A stretch of DNA of 30,945 nucleotides from CALXOD01 sp964402715. GTDB taxonomy: Bacteria > Verrucomicrobiota > Lentisphaeria > Victivallales > Victivallaceae. The stretch is taken from the NCBI GenBank assembly GCA_964402715.1, contig CAYODJ010000025.1, forward strand, positions 1 to 30,945, written 5' to 3'. Below the pieces are notes generated by a model. That model was given only the letters and a program-made list of their open reading frames with translations. It did no database searches and was not told the DNA's origin. Positions 19,552-28,798 of the stretch are shown one piece after another. Position numbers and translations under genes: made by a program. Position 1 is the stretch's first letter; every line of letters starts with the position of its first letter.

Positions 19552-22095
19552 ATGAAAAAACTGCTGATTGTCGAATCTCCGACGAAGGCGCGGACCATCG
19601 GCCGGATGCTGGACGCAAGTTACACTATCATGGCGTCCATGGGGCACGTTCGGGACCTGCCGGAACGCACATTGGGCATAGACCTCGCCCATGATTTCAC
19701 GCCGCAGTATGTAAGCAGCGCGCGCAGTGCGAAAATCATCAGGGATCTCCGTAATGCGTCCCGCAGATCCGACTCCGTATATCTGGCGACAGACCCTGAT
19801 CGGGAAGGAGAAGCCATCGCATGGCATTTGTCGGAACTCCTAAAAGACACGACGAAACAACCGTTCCAGCGCATCGCTTTCCACGAAATCACACGCGATG
19901 CAATCATGCGCGCATTGTCAGGCGGAACGTCCATCAACATGAACCTTGTATACGCGCAACAGGCCAGGCGTATTCTCGACCGCATCGTCGGTTATCAGGT
20001 CAGCCCCTTGCTCTGGTCGCAACTGGAAAAAGGCATCAGCGCTGGACGTGTCCAATCCGTTGCACTGCGCCTGATCGTGGAACGGGAGCAGGCCGTGGAC
20101 GGTTTCCAGCGAGAGGAATATTGGGTGTGCACTCCGGTGTTCTGCACCAAAGACGGACGACGATTCGCCTGCCGCCTGTCGAAAATTGATGCGGAAGACT
20201 TCAAAATAAGCTCCAAATCGGATGCGGAAACCGTGCTCAGTAACATCCTGAACGGAACCACCCCCGTGGTGACGGGAACGGCACAAACGACACGCAGACG
20301 CAACGCGCCGCCTCCATTTACAACCAGTACGATGCAGCAGGCTGCCAACACCGCCTTGCACATTTCGGCTTCCCAATCCATGCTTCTCGCGCAGAAGCTC
20401 TATGAAGGTGTCGAACTGGGAGCCGACGGTTCCGTCGGGTTGATCACCTATATGCGCACGGACTCGGTCAACATCGCACACGAAGCACAGAACATGGCGC
20501 GCCACTTCATAAGCACCACGCTTGGACCGCAATTCATCCCCGGAAAGCCGAATGTCTTCAAAAGCAGAATGACCGCACAGGAAGCACACGAGGCAATCCG
20601 TCCGACAGACATCCGGCGCACGCCGGAGATGGTGGCACCCTACCTCGAGCCGGCACTGCTCAAACTGTACACACTGATCTGGCGGCGATTCCTTGCGAGT
20701 CAGATGAGCCAGTGCGTACAGGAGGTGACCGCTGTCGACATTTCTGTCATCGGACTCGACAAGCACAATTACACATTCCACACCGCATCCACCATTCAAA
20801 CTTTTCCCGGTTTTACCAAAATCTACAACGACGAACAGGATACGAAACGAGAAAAAAGCAAAGCGGCAGAAGCCGAGATTTTGAGTTCGCTCAGCGAAAA
20901 CCAGCGGCTTGCCGTGGCGGACTCCCAACTGGAGCAGAAATTCACTGAACCGCCGCCGCGATACACCGAAGCAACGTTAATCAAAGCTCTGGAAGACAAC
21001 GGTATCGGCAGACCATCCACATACGCCCAGATCCTCCGCACCATCCAGCAGCGCCGATATGTCGCCCGCGAACGAGGGACTCTCGTCCCGACAACACTCG
21101 GCCGTGACGTCTGCGCCTTTCTCGTCACCCATCTGCCGGAACTGTTCAATGTCGGATTTACCGCCAGAATGGAGCATGAACTCGATGAAATCGAAGACGG
21201 CTCCGTTGTCTGGACCGACATGATACACAAATTCTACGCAAAGTTCGTGCCTTGGCTGGAAAAAGCGAAACAACACGACGCCCCGGCTGGTGATACAGTG
21301 AAGCTGCTGCTTGAAAAAATGTCCGACGTCAAATTTTCATCTCCGGAGAAGCGCGGCAGACGTACTTTCGACGACGCGAAATTTTATAAATCCATCAGGG
21401 AGAAATTCGACAGCTCCGGCCGAATAACCCAACGCCAATATCAGGCTCTGCTTGTCATTGCCTCCCGGTATGACGCTGTTCTGCAAAACAGCGCTGATCT
21501 CCCTCCCCAACTCGCGGCCGATATACTTGCGGCCAAGCAAAGAACCGAGGCTATATCGGGGAAAAACAGCTTGGCGAATATTTCTGAGGAAACTCGGAGA
21601 GATTATGAAAAACTCTTCTCGGCATTTGATTCTGTCAAATGGGCCGAACCGACTGTCAGACGCGGACGAACCTACGACGACAGGAAATTTTTTGAATCAC
21701 TCAAGCGGCAGGCAATGAGCGGCAGGCTGCTGTCGGAGAAACAACGGAAAGCGCTGTGGAAAATCGCGGAGGAATATGCGGAATCATTACCTGTGGATCT
21801 TATACGCGACGCTCTGAAAATCTCACCATCCGAGGGTTCCAGACAGTCGCGCGAAACCGCCGAGGAAGTGGCATCGTTGCTGCGCGGCCTCAAAACCGTA
21901 ACATCATGGGCTCCGCCGTCAAAGAGAGGCAGGTACGTCTACGACGACCGGAAATTCTACGAGTCGCTATCCAGTCAACATGCTCGCGGCCGCGAGTTCA
22001 GTCCGCGGCAATTGGCGGCGTTGAAGAAATTAGCTGCCAAATATCTGAACGGCACCACCGAATCGTTCATGAAATCGTCCGAGACAGTCGGGTGA
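19552..22095 (+). CDS. topA: DNA topoisomerase I with a C-terminal three-repeat tail
   Basis: This type IA topoisomerase relaxes negative supercoils through a 5'-phosphotyrosine. The 847-aa product has the TOPRIM domain (LLIVESPTKA at the N-terminus, DPDREGEA with Asp81, Asp83 and Glu85), the gate domain (ARRILDRIVGYQVSPLLW, SAGRVQSVALRLI) and the active-site Tyr300 in YMRTDS, followed by RPTD, GIGRPSTYA and GFTARME. The usual C-terminal Cys4 zinc fingers are absent. From residue ~593 there are instead three degenerate repeats starting at about 593, 695 and 783, each with a KRGR/RRGR-xxYDDxKFYxS-like core, a GR and a basic helix. GAGGAAAC precedes the ATG. It stands alone, about 150 nt after the prepilin peptidase gene. 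Confidence 0.95.
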   Translation: MKKLLIVESPTKARTIGRMLDASYTIMASMGHVRDLPERTLGIDLAHDFTPQYVSSARSAKIIRDLRNASRRSDSVYLATDPDREGEAIAWHLSELLKDTTKQPFQRIAFHEITRDAIMRALSGGTSINMNLVYAQQARRILDRIVGYQVSPLLWSQLEKGISAGRVQSVALRLIVEREQAVDGFQREEYWVCTPVFCTKDGRRFACRLSKIDAEDFKISSKSDAETVLSNILNGTTPVVTGTAQTTRRRNAPPPFTTSTMQQAANTALHISASQSMLLAQKLYEGVELGADGSVGLITYMRTDSVNIAHEAQNMARHFISTTLGPQFIPGKPNVFKSRMTAQEAHEAIRPTDIRRTPEMVAPYLEPALLKLYTLIWRRFLASQMSQCVQEVTAVDISVIGLDKHNYTFHTASTIQTFPGFTKIYNDEQDTKREKSKAAEAEILSSLSENQRLAVADSQLEQKFTEPPPRYTEATLIKALEDNGIGRPSTYAQILRTIQQRRYVARERGTLVPTTLGRDVCAFLVTHLPELFNVGFTARMEHELDEIEDGSVVWTDMIHKFYAKFVPWLEKAKQHDAPAGDTVKLLLEKMSDVKFSSPEKRGRRTFDDAKFYKSIREKFDSSGRITQRQYQALLVIASRYDAVLQNSADLPPQLAADILAAKQRTEAISGKNSLANISEETRRDYEKLFSAFDSVKWAEPTVRRGRTYDDRKFFESLKRQAMSGRLLSEKQRKALWKIAEEYAESLPVDLIRDALKISPSEGSRQSRETAEEVASLLRGLKTVTSWAPPSKRGRYVYDDRKFYESLSSQHARGREFSPRQLAALKKLAAKYLNGTTESFMKSSETVG

Positions 22096-22247
22096 CCGTC
22101 CGCCTCCTCCGCGATCGCAACGTCTGCGGCATGAAAAGCCTTGCGCTTGCGGAGAACCGGACAGGTGATGCCATGGCACCGCTCGGGTTGTTTCCCGATA
22201 CGCATGTCATGTGACAGCACTCCGGCCATGTCGCAAGAGTGAGAGTT

Positions 22248-22260
22248 CACGGAAACCGTG
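22248..22260 (-). terminator. Small hairpin after thiH and topA
   Basis: CACGG-AAA-CCGTG lies 10 nt past the thiH stop, between convergent topA and thiH. There is no T-run, so its role as a terminator is weakly supported. Confidence 0.25.
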
Positions 22261-22270
22261 CGGGAGGTCT

Positions 22271-23371
22271 CTAGAGGACGCAATCCCAATATTTGTGTAC
22301 GACTTCCTGGCCGTTCGAACGAATGGCAGCTTCCACATCCGCCACACTGCGGGAATCATTCAGGGTAAACTGTCCGACATCCTGATCGGACGACGCAGCA
22401 TAACCGCCCGGCGTCACCCTGGATCCGGCGCTCATATTGTCCGCACAGCAGACCACCATTCGATCCCGAAACGACGGAGCCTCCCTGGTTGAGATGGTGA
22501 TTCCTGATTCAGGGAAAACTATCCGGAACGCCAGCATCATCTGCTCCAATTCCGCATCACTCACCGGATGTTCCGGTTGAAATCCATCACTCACCGGAGT
22601 GATGCGGGGGAAAGCGAATTGAAGTTTGCTTCTCCAGCACTCCCTCTGAAGATACAATGCGTGAGCACCAAGACTGGCCGCCTCCATACGCCATTCGTCC
22701 AGACCAAGCAGAAAGGCCATGCCAAGCGTCCGCATCCCCGCACGACCAGCACGCAGCTGACTCCAAACGCGGAAGTCGAAATCACGCTTGGGACCGCTTG
22801 GATGAAGCTCGGAATACAGCTGTCGGTTGTAGGTTTCCTGAAACAACGTCAGTCCCCTGTATCCGGCGTCAAACAGCCTGCGGTAGCTGTCTTCATCCTG
22901 AGGCGCCACCTCAAGCGAAAGATAGGAGAACCTGCCGCGCAGAAGCTCCCCAACCGCACAAAGATGATCCACTCCCACCCGCCGGGGGTCCTCGCCCGCG
23001 ACTATCAGCAACGAATCGAGTCCTGTCGACGCAATCGCCTCGGCCTCTTGATCTATTTCCGCAAGCGTCAGAGTTTTACGTGCATACTGATGTTCACGAT
23101 TAAAATCGCAGTACCTACAGCTGTTGACGCAACTGTTGGAAATGTACAACGGGGCATAGACTGTAACCGTTTTGCCGAAGTAAATGCGTCTCGCCCGCTG
23201 CGAATGCTCGCGCATTTCAGACAACATTCCCGCGGCGGCCGGAGAAAGCAACGCCAAAAGGTCAAAGTAATCGCAGCGGGGTTTGTTCAGCGCCTGCTCG
23301 ACGTCCGCCGCTGTCGTCGCCGCATATCTGTCGCGGATCTGTCCTTCAGTCAATTTCAGCTTGGGAAACAT
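22271..23371 (-). CDS. thiH: 2-iminoacetate synthase, radical SAM
   Basis: ThiH cleaves tyrosine to dehydroglycine (2-iminoacetate) and p-cresol, supplying the glycine-derived part of the thiamine thiazole without oxygen. The 366-aa product has the CxxxCxxC cluster motif (Cys81, Cys85, Cys88 in SNSCVNSCRYCDF), the TIM-barrel stretch GEDPRRVG and LSLEVAPQ, the LTLFQETYNRQLY segment and the C-terminal STREAPSFRD. Length is normal. It starts 20 nt after thiG, with a G-rich ribosome binding site, so the two form an operon. Use of ThiH rather than the oxidase ThiO fits an anaerobic lifestyle. Confidence 0.95.
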   Translation of the reverse strand: MFPKLKLTEGQIRDRYAATTAADVEQALNKPRCDYFDLLALLSPAAAGMLSEMREHSQRARRIYFGKTVTVYAPLYISNSCVNSCRYCDFNREHQYARKTLTLAEIDQEAEAIASTGLDSLLIVAGEDPRRVGVDHLCAVGELLRGRFSYLSLEVAPQDEDSYRRLFDAGYRGLTLFQETYNRQLYSELHPSGPKRDFDFRVWSQLRAGRAGMRTLGMAFLLGLDEWRMEAASLGAHALYLQRECWRSKLQFAFPRITPVSDGFQPEHPVSDAELEQMMLAFRIVFPESGITISTREAPSFRDRMVVCCADNMSAGSRVTPGGYAASSDQDVGQFTLNDSRSVADVEAAIRSNGQEVVHKYWDCVL

Positions 23372-23391
23372 GATTACGCCCCCCGCAATAC

Positions 23392-24168
23392 CTATCGCTG
23401 CAGAATATCAAACGTGTTCATCGGACTGGTCGCGGATGCGTCTCGACGCGCCAGGGGCGGTCCCGCCGCAATTCCAAGCTCCGCTGCGCGGACTGCCAGA
23501 CGAAACGCGTGCGCCATTCCAACCGGATCAGCGGCGGCTGCAATCGCCGTGTTTATCAACACCGCGTCGGCGCCCATTTCAATGGCTTCAGCGGCATGCG
23601 ACGGCAACCCGATACCGGCGTCAACGACCACCGGAACGTGCGCCTGCTCTATGATGATCTCCAACATGGATCGCGTGAGAATGCCCCGGTTGGAACCGAT
23701 CAGCGAACCGAGAGGCATGACCACCTGGACGCCGCATTCCTCCAACCGTCGTGCCAGCACCGGATCAGCATTGATGTATGCCAGCACGACCATGTCCATA
23801 TTCACTATTGCCGACGCCGCCTTGAGAGTTTCAACCGGATCCGGAAGCAGATAGTGCGCGTCGGGGTGCACCTCAAGTTTAATCCAGCGGTATCCTGCCG
23901 CCTTCCCGAGTTTGGCAATCCTGATGGCCTCCTCGGCATCACGCGCCCCGGAGGTGTTAAGCATGACCTCGACCTTGCTGCGGTCGATCACACTCAGAAT
24001 ATTATCTCTCGGGTCAGCCAGATCCACCCGCGTCAGCGCAGTGGTGACCAATTCGGCGCCTGACGCCGCCAGGGCAGCGGCAAATTGCTCTTTTGATGCA
24101 AATTTTCCGGTTCCAAGAAATAAGCGACAGTTAAACCTCTTCCCATCAATCACAAGATCTCTCATCAT
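23392..24168 (-). CDS. thiG: Thiazole synthase
   Basis: ThiG forms the thiazole phosphate from deoxyxylulose 5-phosphate, 2-iminoacetate and the ThiS thiocarboxylate. The 258-aa product has the N-terminal RLFLGTGKF, the NTSGARDAEEAIRIAKL segment, catalytic Lys97 in WIKLEV, and the phosphate-binding C-terminal DAGIGLPSHA and GADAVLINTAIA. It begins with two ATG codons at 24168; GGGAGA lies about 8 nt upstream. It is the first gene of thiG-thiH. No ThiS carrier ending in Gly-Gly, ThiF or thiE is encoded beside it, and I saw no TPP riboswitch consensus upstream. Confidence 0.95.
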   Translation of the reverse strand: MMRDLVIDGKRFNCRLFLGTGKFASKEQFAAALAASGAELVTTALTRVDLADPRDNILSVIDRSKVEVMLNTSGARDAEEAIRIAKLGKAAGYRWIKLEVHPDAHYLLPDPVETLKAASAIVNMDMVVLAYINADPVLARRLEECGVQVVMPLGSLIGSNRGILTRSMLEIIIEQAHVPVVVDAGIGLPSHAAEAIEMGADAVLINTAIAAAADPVGMAHAFRLAVRAAELGIAAGPPLARRDASATSPMNTFDILQR

Positions 24169-25444
24169 TCATGCAATCTCCCGAAACACGGCCAACCAAC
24201 ATGCAATGAACCCGAGGCGTGCCACGGCCAGCAGGCACCCGACAGAAACCACGGACGGACAGCAAGACAGGCGACGTCTCAGACATGTGGCTCACGCGGC
24301 GATCGAAACATCATCCAATCATGACGAATGTGGGGAAAGCTCATTCCGAAGCGCCGCCAATCCCGTGAACACTGCCCGACACCGGCCATGCATAATCCGA
24401 TTCGGCTCTGCCGTCTCGCCAGTTGGAGGGAAACGCCTCTCGAATCCGGTGGAATACAGAAACGCCTCATAAGGTACTCTTGTTTTCAATAAAATCAAAT
24501 TCGTCGACTGAATCCGTCGGTTACGGATGCAAAAATGGCAACCGCAAGCAAATGCGGATGGCTGCAGCTGCCACACGCCGACCGAATCGCCGCGATTCCA
24601 TCCGGAATATCGGTCCGATCTCTGATTTTCATGCGTACCACGGCGGAAGACAATCCTAGAGGAACCGCACGGCGGTAGAAAAAACAGCGCACGGATTCCA
24701 GAAACCCAATGCGAGGAAAAACTGATGAAGACGACACTGTTCGGACGGCACGGCATCAGCACTCTTTCCCGCAAGACACCCTGTGCGGTATTCCGATGCG
24801 ACGGCATATCCTCATGCTCCATAATCGCGAACGTCCGGACGATACGGCACCGTTCGCTCCGCTGCCACCGTCTCACTTCCGCAGCTGCGGATACTTTAAC
24901 GACGGCGCACCTGTGAATTGCTCCGAGTCACAATGTATGCCCGGCGCTTGAAACTGGCGCCGTCGTGTCGTACGAAAATTGACTCAGCGGCAGCTGGAAA
25001 ATTTGACGGATTGCGTCCAGCACCCGATATCCGGGCCGCAATGCGGCGTCTGCCTTTCACCGCATGCGATTCCCCGGGCGGTACCGCACAAGTTCCGTTC
25101 CGTAAACAGTAATGCTGCAGATGTAAGAAGGTTCGAACGGTTTTCTGAGAATACCCCGTAAAAAGCATCACGCCGTCAATCATTATGGCGGTTTTATTCA
25201 ACGGAGCGCCCGGGCGAAGCAAAAAAATGTCTGCGTTCAACGCCGACTGTCACCAAATCATACACTGCGCGAAAATTCCGCACGGTAGGACTGCAATGCG
25301 ACGTCCAAAAACGAGAAGAACAACCGCCGATATCGCCCCGTGTGTTTTTGAGGCACGCAGTTTGCTTTTGCACGGAGATGATGGTATAGTGCCGACCGTG
25401 TCTCATAATTCACCTACAAATCGTCACGGCTGCCGAGGCAATGC
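24169..25444. other. Long intergenic region without a convincing gene
   Basis: This 1.28-kb gap separates the divergent thiG and alaS genes. The longest ORF (24319-24876, minus) has no recognisable motif and no ribosome binding site and looks random. No tRNA, riboswitch or transposase remnant was recognised. The only supported signal is the alaS promoter at the right end. Confidence 0.6.
25362..25390 (+). promoter_or_regulatory. Promoter of alaS
   Basis: TTGCTT (25362-25367), a 17-bp spacer and TATAGT (25385-25390) lie about 55 bp before the alaS start. The leader would be about 48 nt. Confidence 0.6.
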
Positions 25445-27229
25445 ATGAACACCATGAAAGCTGCAGATATCAGGAAAAAATTCATTGACTTCTTTGTTGA
25501 CAGGGGTCACCATGCGATTAAAAGTTCTTCCCTGATTCCCGACAACGATCCTACGTGTCTCTTTACAACCGCCGGCATGCACCCTCTGGTGCCCTATCTG
25601 CTTGGCACATCGACACATCCCGCCGGCAGACGGTTGACCAACTGCCAGAAATGCGTCCGGACGGGAGATATCGATGAAGTTGGCGACGACGTCCATCTCA
25701 CTTTTTTCGAAATGCTCGGCAACTGGTCGCTTGGCGACTACTTCAAAGAAGACGCCATACGGTTCAGTTTTGAATTTCTGACCGGCAGAGATTTTCTGAG
25801 TATTCCTCCGAATATGTTGGCGGTAACCGTTTTCTCCGGTGATGAAAACTCGCTGTCCGACGAATATTCGTACAATTTATGGCGCTCTCTGGGCATTTCT
25901 GAGACAAGAATCTCACGCCTGGGGAAAAAGGACAACTGGTGGGGGCCGGCAGGGCAAACGGGGCCATGCGGGCCGGATACGGAAATGTTCTACTGGACCG
26001 GCAGTGAACCTGCGCCGCAGGTATTCGATCCCTCCGACAAACGCTGGGTGGAAATCTGGAACGATGTCTTCATGGAATACAATAAAAATGTTGACGGCAG
26101 ATACGAGCCGCTTGTTCAGAAGAATGTCGACACCGGTATGGGTCTGGAGCGCATTACCGCAGTGCTCCAAGGGAAGAAAAGCTGCTACGAGACCGAGATT
26201 TTTGCCCCCCTCTTCGCCGAAATAGACGCAATCCGATGCACGGCTCCTTCCACATGCCGCAGCCGTTCCGAAAGAATCATCGCCGACCACATGCGCGCGG
26301 CCACTTTCATACTCGCCGACGGAGTAAATCCCGGCAATGTGGATCAGGCATATGTCTTACGCCGCCTAATCAGACGCACCATCAGGGAGGGACGCAAACT
26401 CGGCATCCGCGATGCCTTTACATCCCGCATCGCCAGAGCGGTCGTGCACCAGATGGGCGATGTTTACCCCGAACTGCGGCTCTCCGAGGCGCGCATCGCC
26501 GACGAGCTAGACCGCGAGGAGAAACAATTCGCGCAGACGCTTGAAAAGGGCATCAGGGAGTTCGAGAAACTCATTTCTCGCATATCCGTGCGCGGCGGTG
26601 CCAATGTGATTGACGGCAAGGATGCGTTTTATCTGTACGAAACATACGGATTCCCGCTCGAACTCACCGTGGAAATGGCGAAGGAAAAGGAATGTTCCGT
26701 CGATCTGACGGGATTCAATGATGCTTTCTCCAGACATCAGGAGCTTTCCCGCCAAGGTGCCGAACATAAATTCAAGGGGGGTCTGGCCGACCATTCCATA
26801 CAGACGGCCAGGCTGCACACCGCAACCCATCTGCTTCAAGCTGCATTGCGCAGGGTACTGGGCCCGCATGTGAAACAGCGCGGATCGAACATCACTGCGG
26901 ACAGACTGCGCTTCGACTTCTCTCACGATGCGAAAATGACCGCCGATCAGTTGGAGGCGGTGCAACGCCTGGTCAACGACGCAATTGCGAGAGACATCGA
27001 GGTCGTCTGCTCTGAAACCACGCTGGATGAAGCCAGGGCGTCCGGCGCGATAGGTCTGTTCGAAGACAAGTACGACGCGAGAGTCAAGGTGTATACCATC
27101 GGAGATGTGAGCTGTGAGATCTGCGGCGGTCCGCATGCAGGCCGTACCTCGGAACTTGGCAGGTTCCGCATTGTCAAGGAAGAAAGTTCCAGCCGCGGCG
27201 TACGCAGAATCAAAGCGGTACTGGAGTGA
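25445..27229 (+). CDS. alaS: Alanyl-tRNA synthetase, short form lacking the C-terminal domain
   Basis: AlaRS charges tRNA-Ala. The 594-aa product has the class II catalytic core (KAADIRKKFIDFF, LFTTAGMHPLVPYL, TNCQKCVRTGDIDEVG, THLTFFEMLGNW-like HLTFFEMLGNWSLGDYF, DTGMGLERI) and the editing domain with HTATH (His458, His462) and CEICGGPH (Cys560, His564). It stops right after the editing domain (IKAVLE), whereas the usual bacterial enzyme is about 875 aa with a C-Ala/DHHA1 domain. Downstream sequence does not continue the domain in any frame, so this is natural rather than a recent truncation. ATG 25445 has GAGG six nt upstream; ATG 25454 is the alternative. Confidence 0.93.
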   Translation: MNTMKAADIRKKFIDFFVDRGHHAIKSSSLIPDNDPTCLFTTAGMHPLVPYLLGTSTHPAGRRLTNCQKCVRTGDIDEVGDDVHLTFFEMLGNWSLGDYFKEDAIRFSFEFLTGRDFLSIPPNMLAVTVFSGDENSLSDEYSYNLWRSLGISETRISRLGKKDNWWGPAGQTGPCGPDTEMFYWTGSEPAPQVFDPSDKRWVEIWNDVFMEYNKNVDGRYEPLVQKNVDTGMGLERITAVLQGKKSCYETEIFAPLFAEIDAIRCTAPSTCRSRSERIIADHMRAATFILADGVNPGNVDQAYVLRRLIRRTIREGRKLGIRDAFTSRIARAVVHQMGDVYPELRLSEARIADELDREEKQFAQTLEKGIREFEKLISRISVRGGANVIDGKDAFYLYETYGFPLELTVEMAKEKECSVDLTGFNDAFSRHQELSRQGAEHKFKGGLADHSIQTARLHTATHLLQAALRRVLGPHVKQRGSNITADRLRFDFSHDAKMTADQLEAVQRLVNDAIARDIEVVCSETTLDEARASGAIGLFEDKYDARVKVYTIGDVSCEICGGPHAGRTSELGRFRIVKEESSSRGVRRIKAVLE

Positions 27230-28208
27230 TTCGCTGTTCGGCACGGGTTTTATCCCAACATGAAAAGACCGCCGATGCCGGAGGATGATCCGGAGATCGG
27301 CGTGCGCTCAATCCCGACAGAGAAATTCGGCGAGCCGACGGCGAATATTTAGAAAATCGCTTTTTGAACCAGATTGGTTGTTTGACAATTGCACACCGCC
27401 TCCTGCGTCGCGGAATTGGCGGAAGGGCGCCTGAAAACAATTCCGGCCGTGCGGAGCTTTGCCGTCCCGTTCGACAGGATCTGACGTCATTTACAGCACG
27501 TGCGAAGATGACTGCAGAGGCGGCTCCGGGTAGGTTTGACGTCAGGCGCTGAATAAGGCATCGCCTTTTTGTCGTAGAACGCGCTTGCGTCGCCATAGAG
27601 TGCTACCAGACGAAGGGTCGTTCAAGATCAGATCATCGTACCGACACGAACACTGAGAAAGCGAGATCTTGTGGAAAACATGCTGCGGCGACCGCATTCC
27701 GCCTGTCATGCACAAAACGGGCTATCCCCCCGCGATATCATCGTCGGCAGTGAGGCAGTTTTACGGCGCTATAAAATGCGGCTGAACTTCACGAAGTGAA
27801 GGTCGGAGCGACAGAATCTATTCGGAACTCAGCGAGACAGTTCCGGACTTATCTCTAGTAGACAAGCCGAATCTTGAACAACGGTGCGCACCGACGATTG
27901 CTGACATTACGTCACAGCGGTGTTTCACCATGTTGAAAATCAGACGGAAAATCAAAGGGAAGCAAGTCCGCAAAGTCACGATGGATGATATCGAACGCGT
28001 CAGACGATGTCGTGCGGCGGCGCATATTGGACGGATGAAGGACAATGAAGTCTGGCTTACCATGTGGTGAATGCGGGAGCGCCTGCGGCCGATGCAAAAA
28101 ATGCAGTCAATGAGACACTCATCGGATGACATGACAGCGGCCGATAATCATGAAGTTTTCACGGTCATGGAAATATCTGCCAATATGTAAACAAGGAGAA
28201 TCTCCAGA
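27230..28208. other. Long intergenic region with hairpins and one doubtful 46-aa ORF
   Basis: The gap lies between alaS and the STAS gene. It holds a strong hairpin after alaS (27270-27302), a weak hairpin with a T-run (27555-27570) and a perfect small stem (27787-27801). A 46-codon ORF (27930-28070, plus) encodes a basic peptide (MLKIRRKIKGKQVRK) but has no clear ribosome binding site. No known RNA gene was recognised. Confidence 0.55.
27270..27302 (+). terminator. Hairpin after alaS
   Basis: CGCCGAT pairs with ATCGGCG and an inner CCGGA pairs with TCCGG around a 6-nt loop. It lies 40 nt past the alaS stop. No T-run follows directly. Confidence 0.45.
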
Positions 28209-28706
28209 ATGAAAGACATCGGCGTCACCATTCTTCCCGTCAAAGACGGTTATCTCGTCCAGGTCGCCGGCCGTGCCAATTTTGACTATGCGGTGCCGCT
28301 GCGGGATCTTTCCAACAACCTTTCCGGCATGGAGGCGATCTGCATCGATCTCAGCAGCTGCACCGCCATGGACAGCACCTTCATGGGTGTGCTGTCCATG
28401 CTTGGACTTCGGTCGCGCCGCCGTTGCAAAACGGTGGAGATAGCGGGAGCCGCAGACAATCTGCGGTTTTTGTTGCGCGGACTAGGCGTAGAAAAGTTAT
28501 TTCATTTCATCCCCGCTCCCAGGACGCCAGCCGACGGCAATGAGACGCCCCAACAGACATCCGAGGCAGATCTCCGCGCCAAAGCGCAAACCGTATTGGA
28601 AGCCCACAAGGCGCTCGTAGAAGCTGATGCTTCAAACGCGGAAAGATTCAAATCGGTGATCGAATACGCTGACGAAGATGTGAAACGACTGGATTCGGAA
28701 CAATAG
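28209..28706 (+). CDS. STAS-domain protein (anti-sigma factor antagonist-like)
   Basis: STAS proteins bind partners such as anti-sigma kinases and are switched by phosphorylation of a conserved Ser. The 165-aa product has the STAS fold in residues 1-105: beta strands (YLVQVAGRANFDYA, AICIDLSSC), the helix-capping signature SSCTAMDSTFMGVL with candidate Ser56, and NLRFLLRGLGVEKLF. A charged, helical tail of about 60 residues follows (SEADLRAKAQTVLEAHKALV), longer than in minimal SpoIIAA proteins and perhaps a coiled coil. AGGAGA lies 9 nt before the ATG. No kinase or phosphatase partner lies in the window, so the pathway is unknown. Confidence 0.85.
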   Translation: MKDIGVTILPVKDGYLVQVAGRANFDYAVPLRDLSNNLSGMEAICIDLSSCTAMDSTFMGVLSMLGLRSRRRCKTVEIAGAADNLRFLLRGLGVEKLFHFIPAPRTPADGNETPQQTSEADLRAKAQTVLEAHKALVEADASNAERFKSVIEYADEDVKRLDSEQ

Positions 28707-28798
28707 AGCCGCTCCGTCCTGCCCGTCAGGAAATCTTGCGACTTTATAAGACACGGCACCCGTGCTCCGCATAGGCAAGGAAAGCCGTCGGACGTTTC

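Noticed and set aside
24274..24285. CTGAGA-like element upstream of thiG, as in TPP riboswitches
   Set aside because: The matching ACCTGAT...CCAGCG half and paired stems are not present nearby.
24319..24876. Minus-strand ORF of 185 codons upstream of thiG
   Set aside because: It has no recognisable motif, an erratic composition and no ribosome binding site; it appears to be chance coding.
27555..27570. AAGGC-ATC-GCCTT followed by a T-run, terminator-like
   Set aside because: The stem is only 5 bp and it lies over 300 nt from the end of alaS, so it was not called.
27930..28070. 46-aa basic ORF
   Set aside because: There is no good ribosome binding site or recognisable family; it is mentioned under the gap but not called as a gene.
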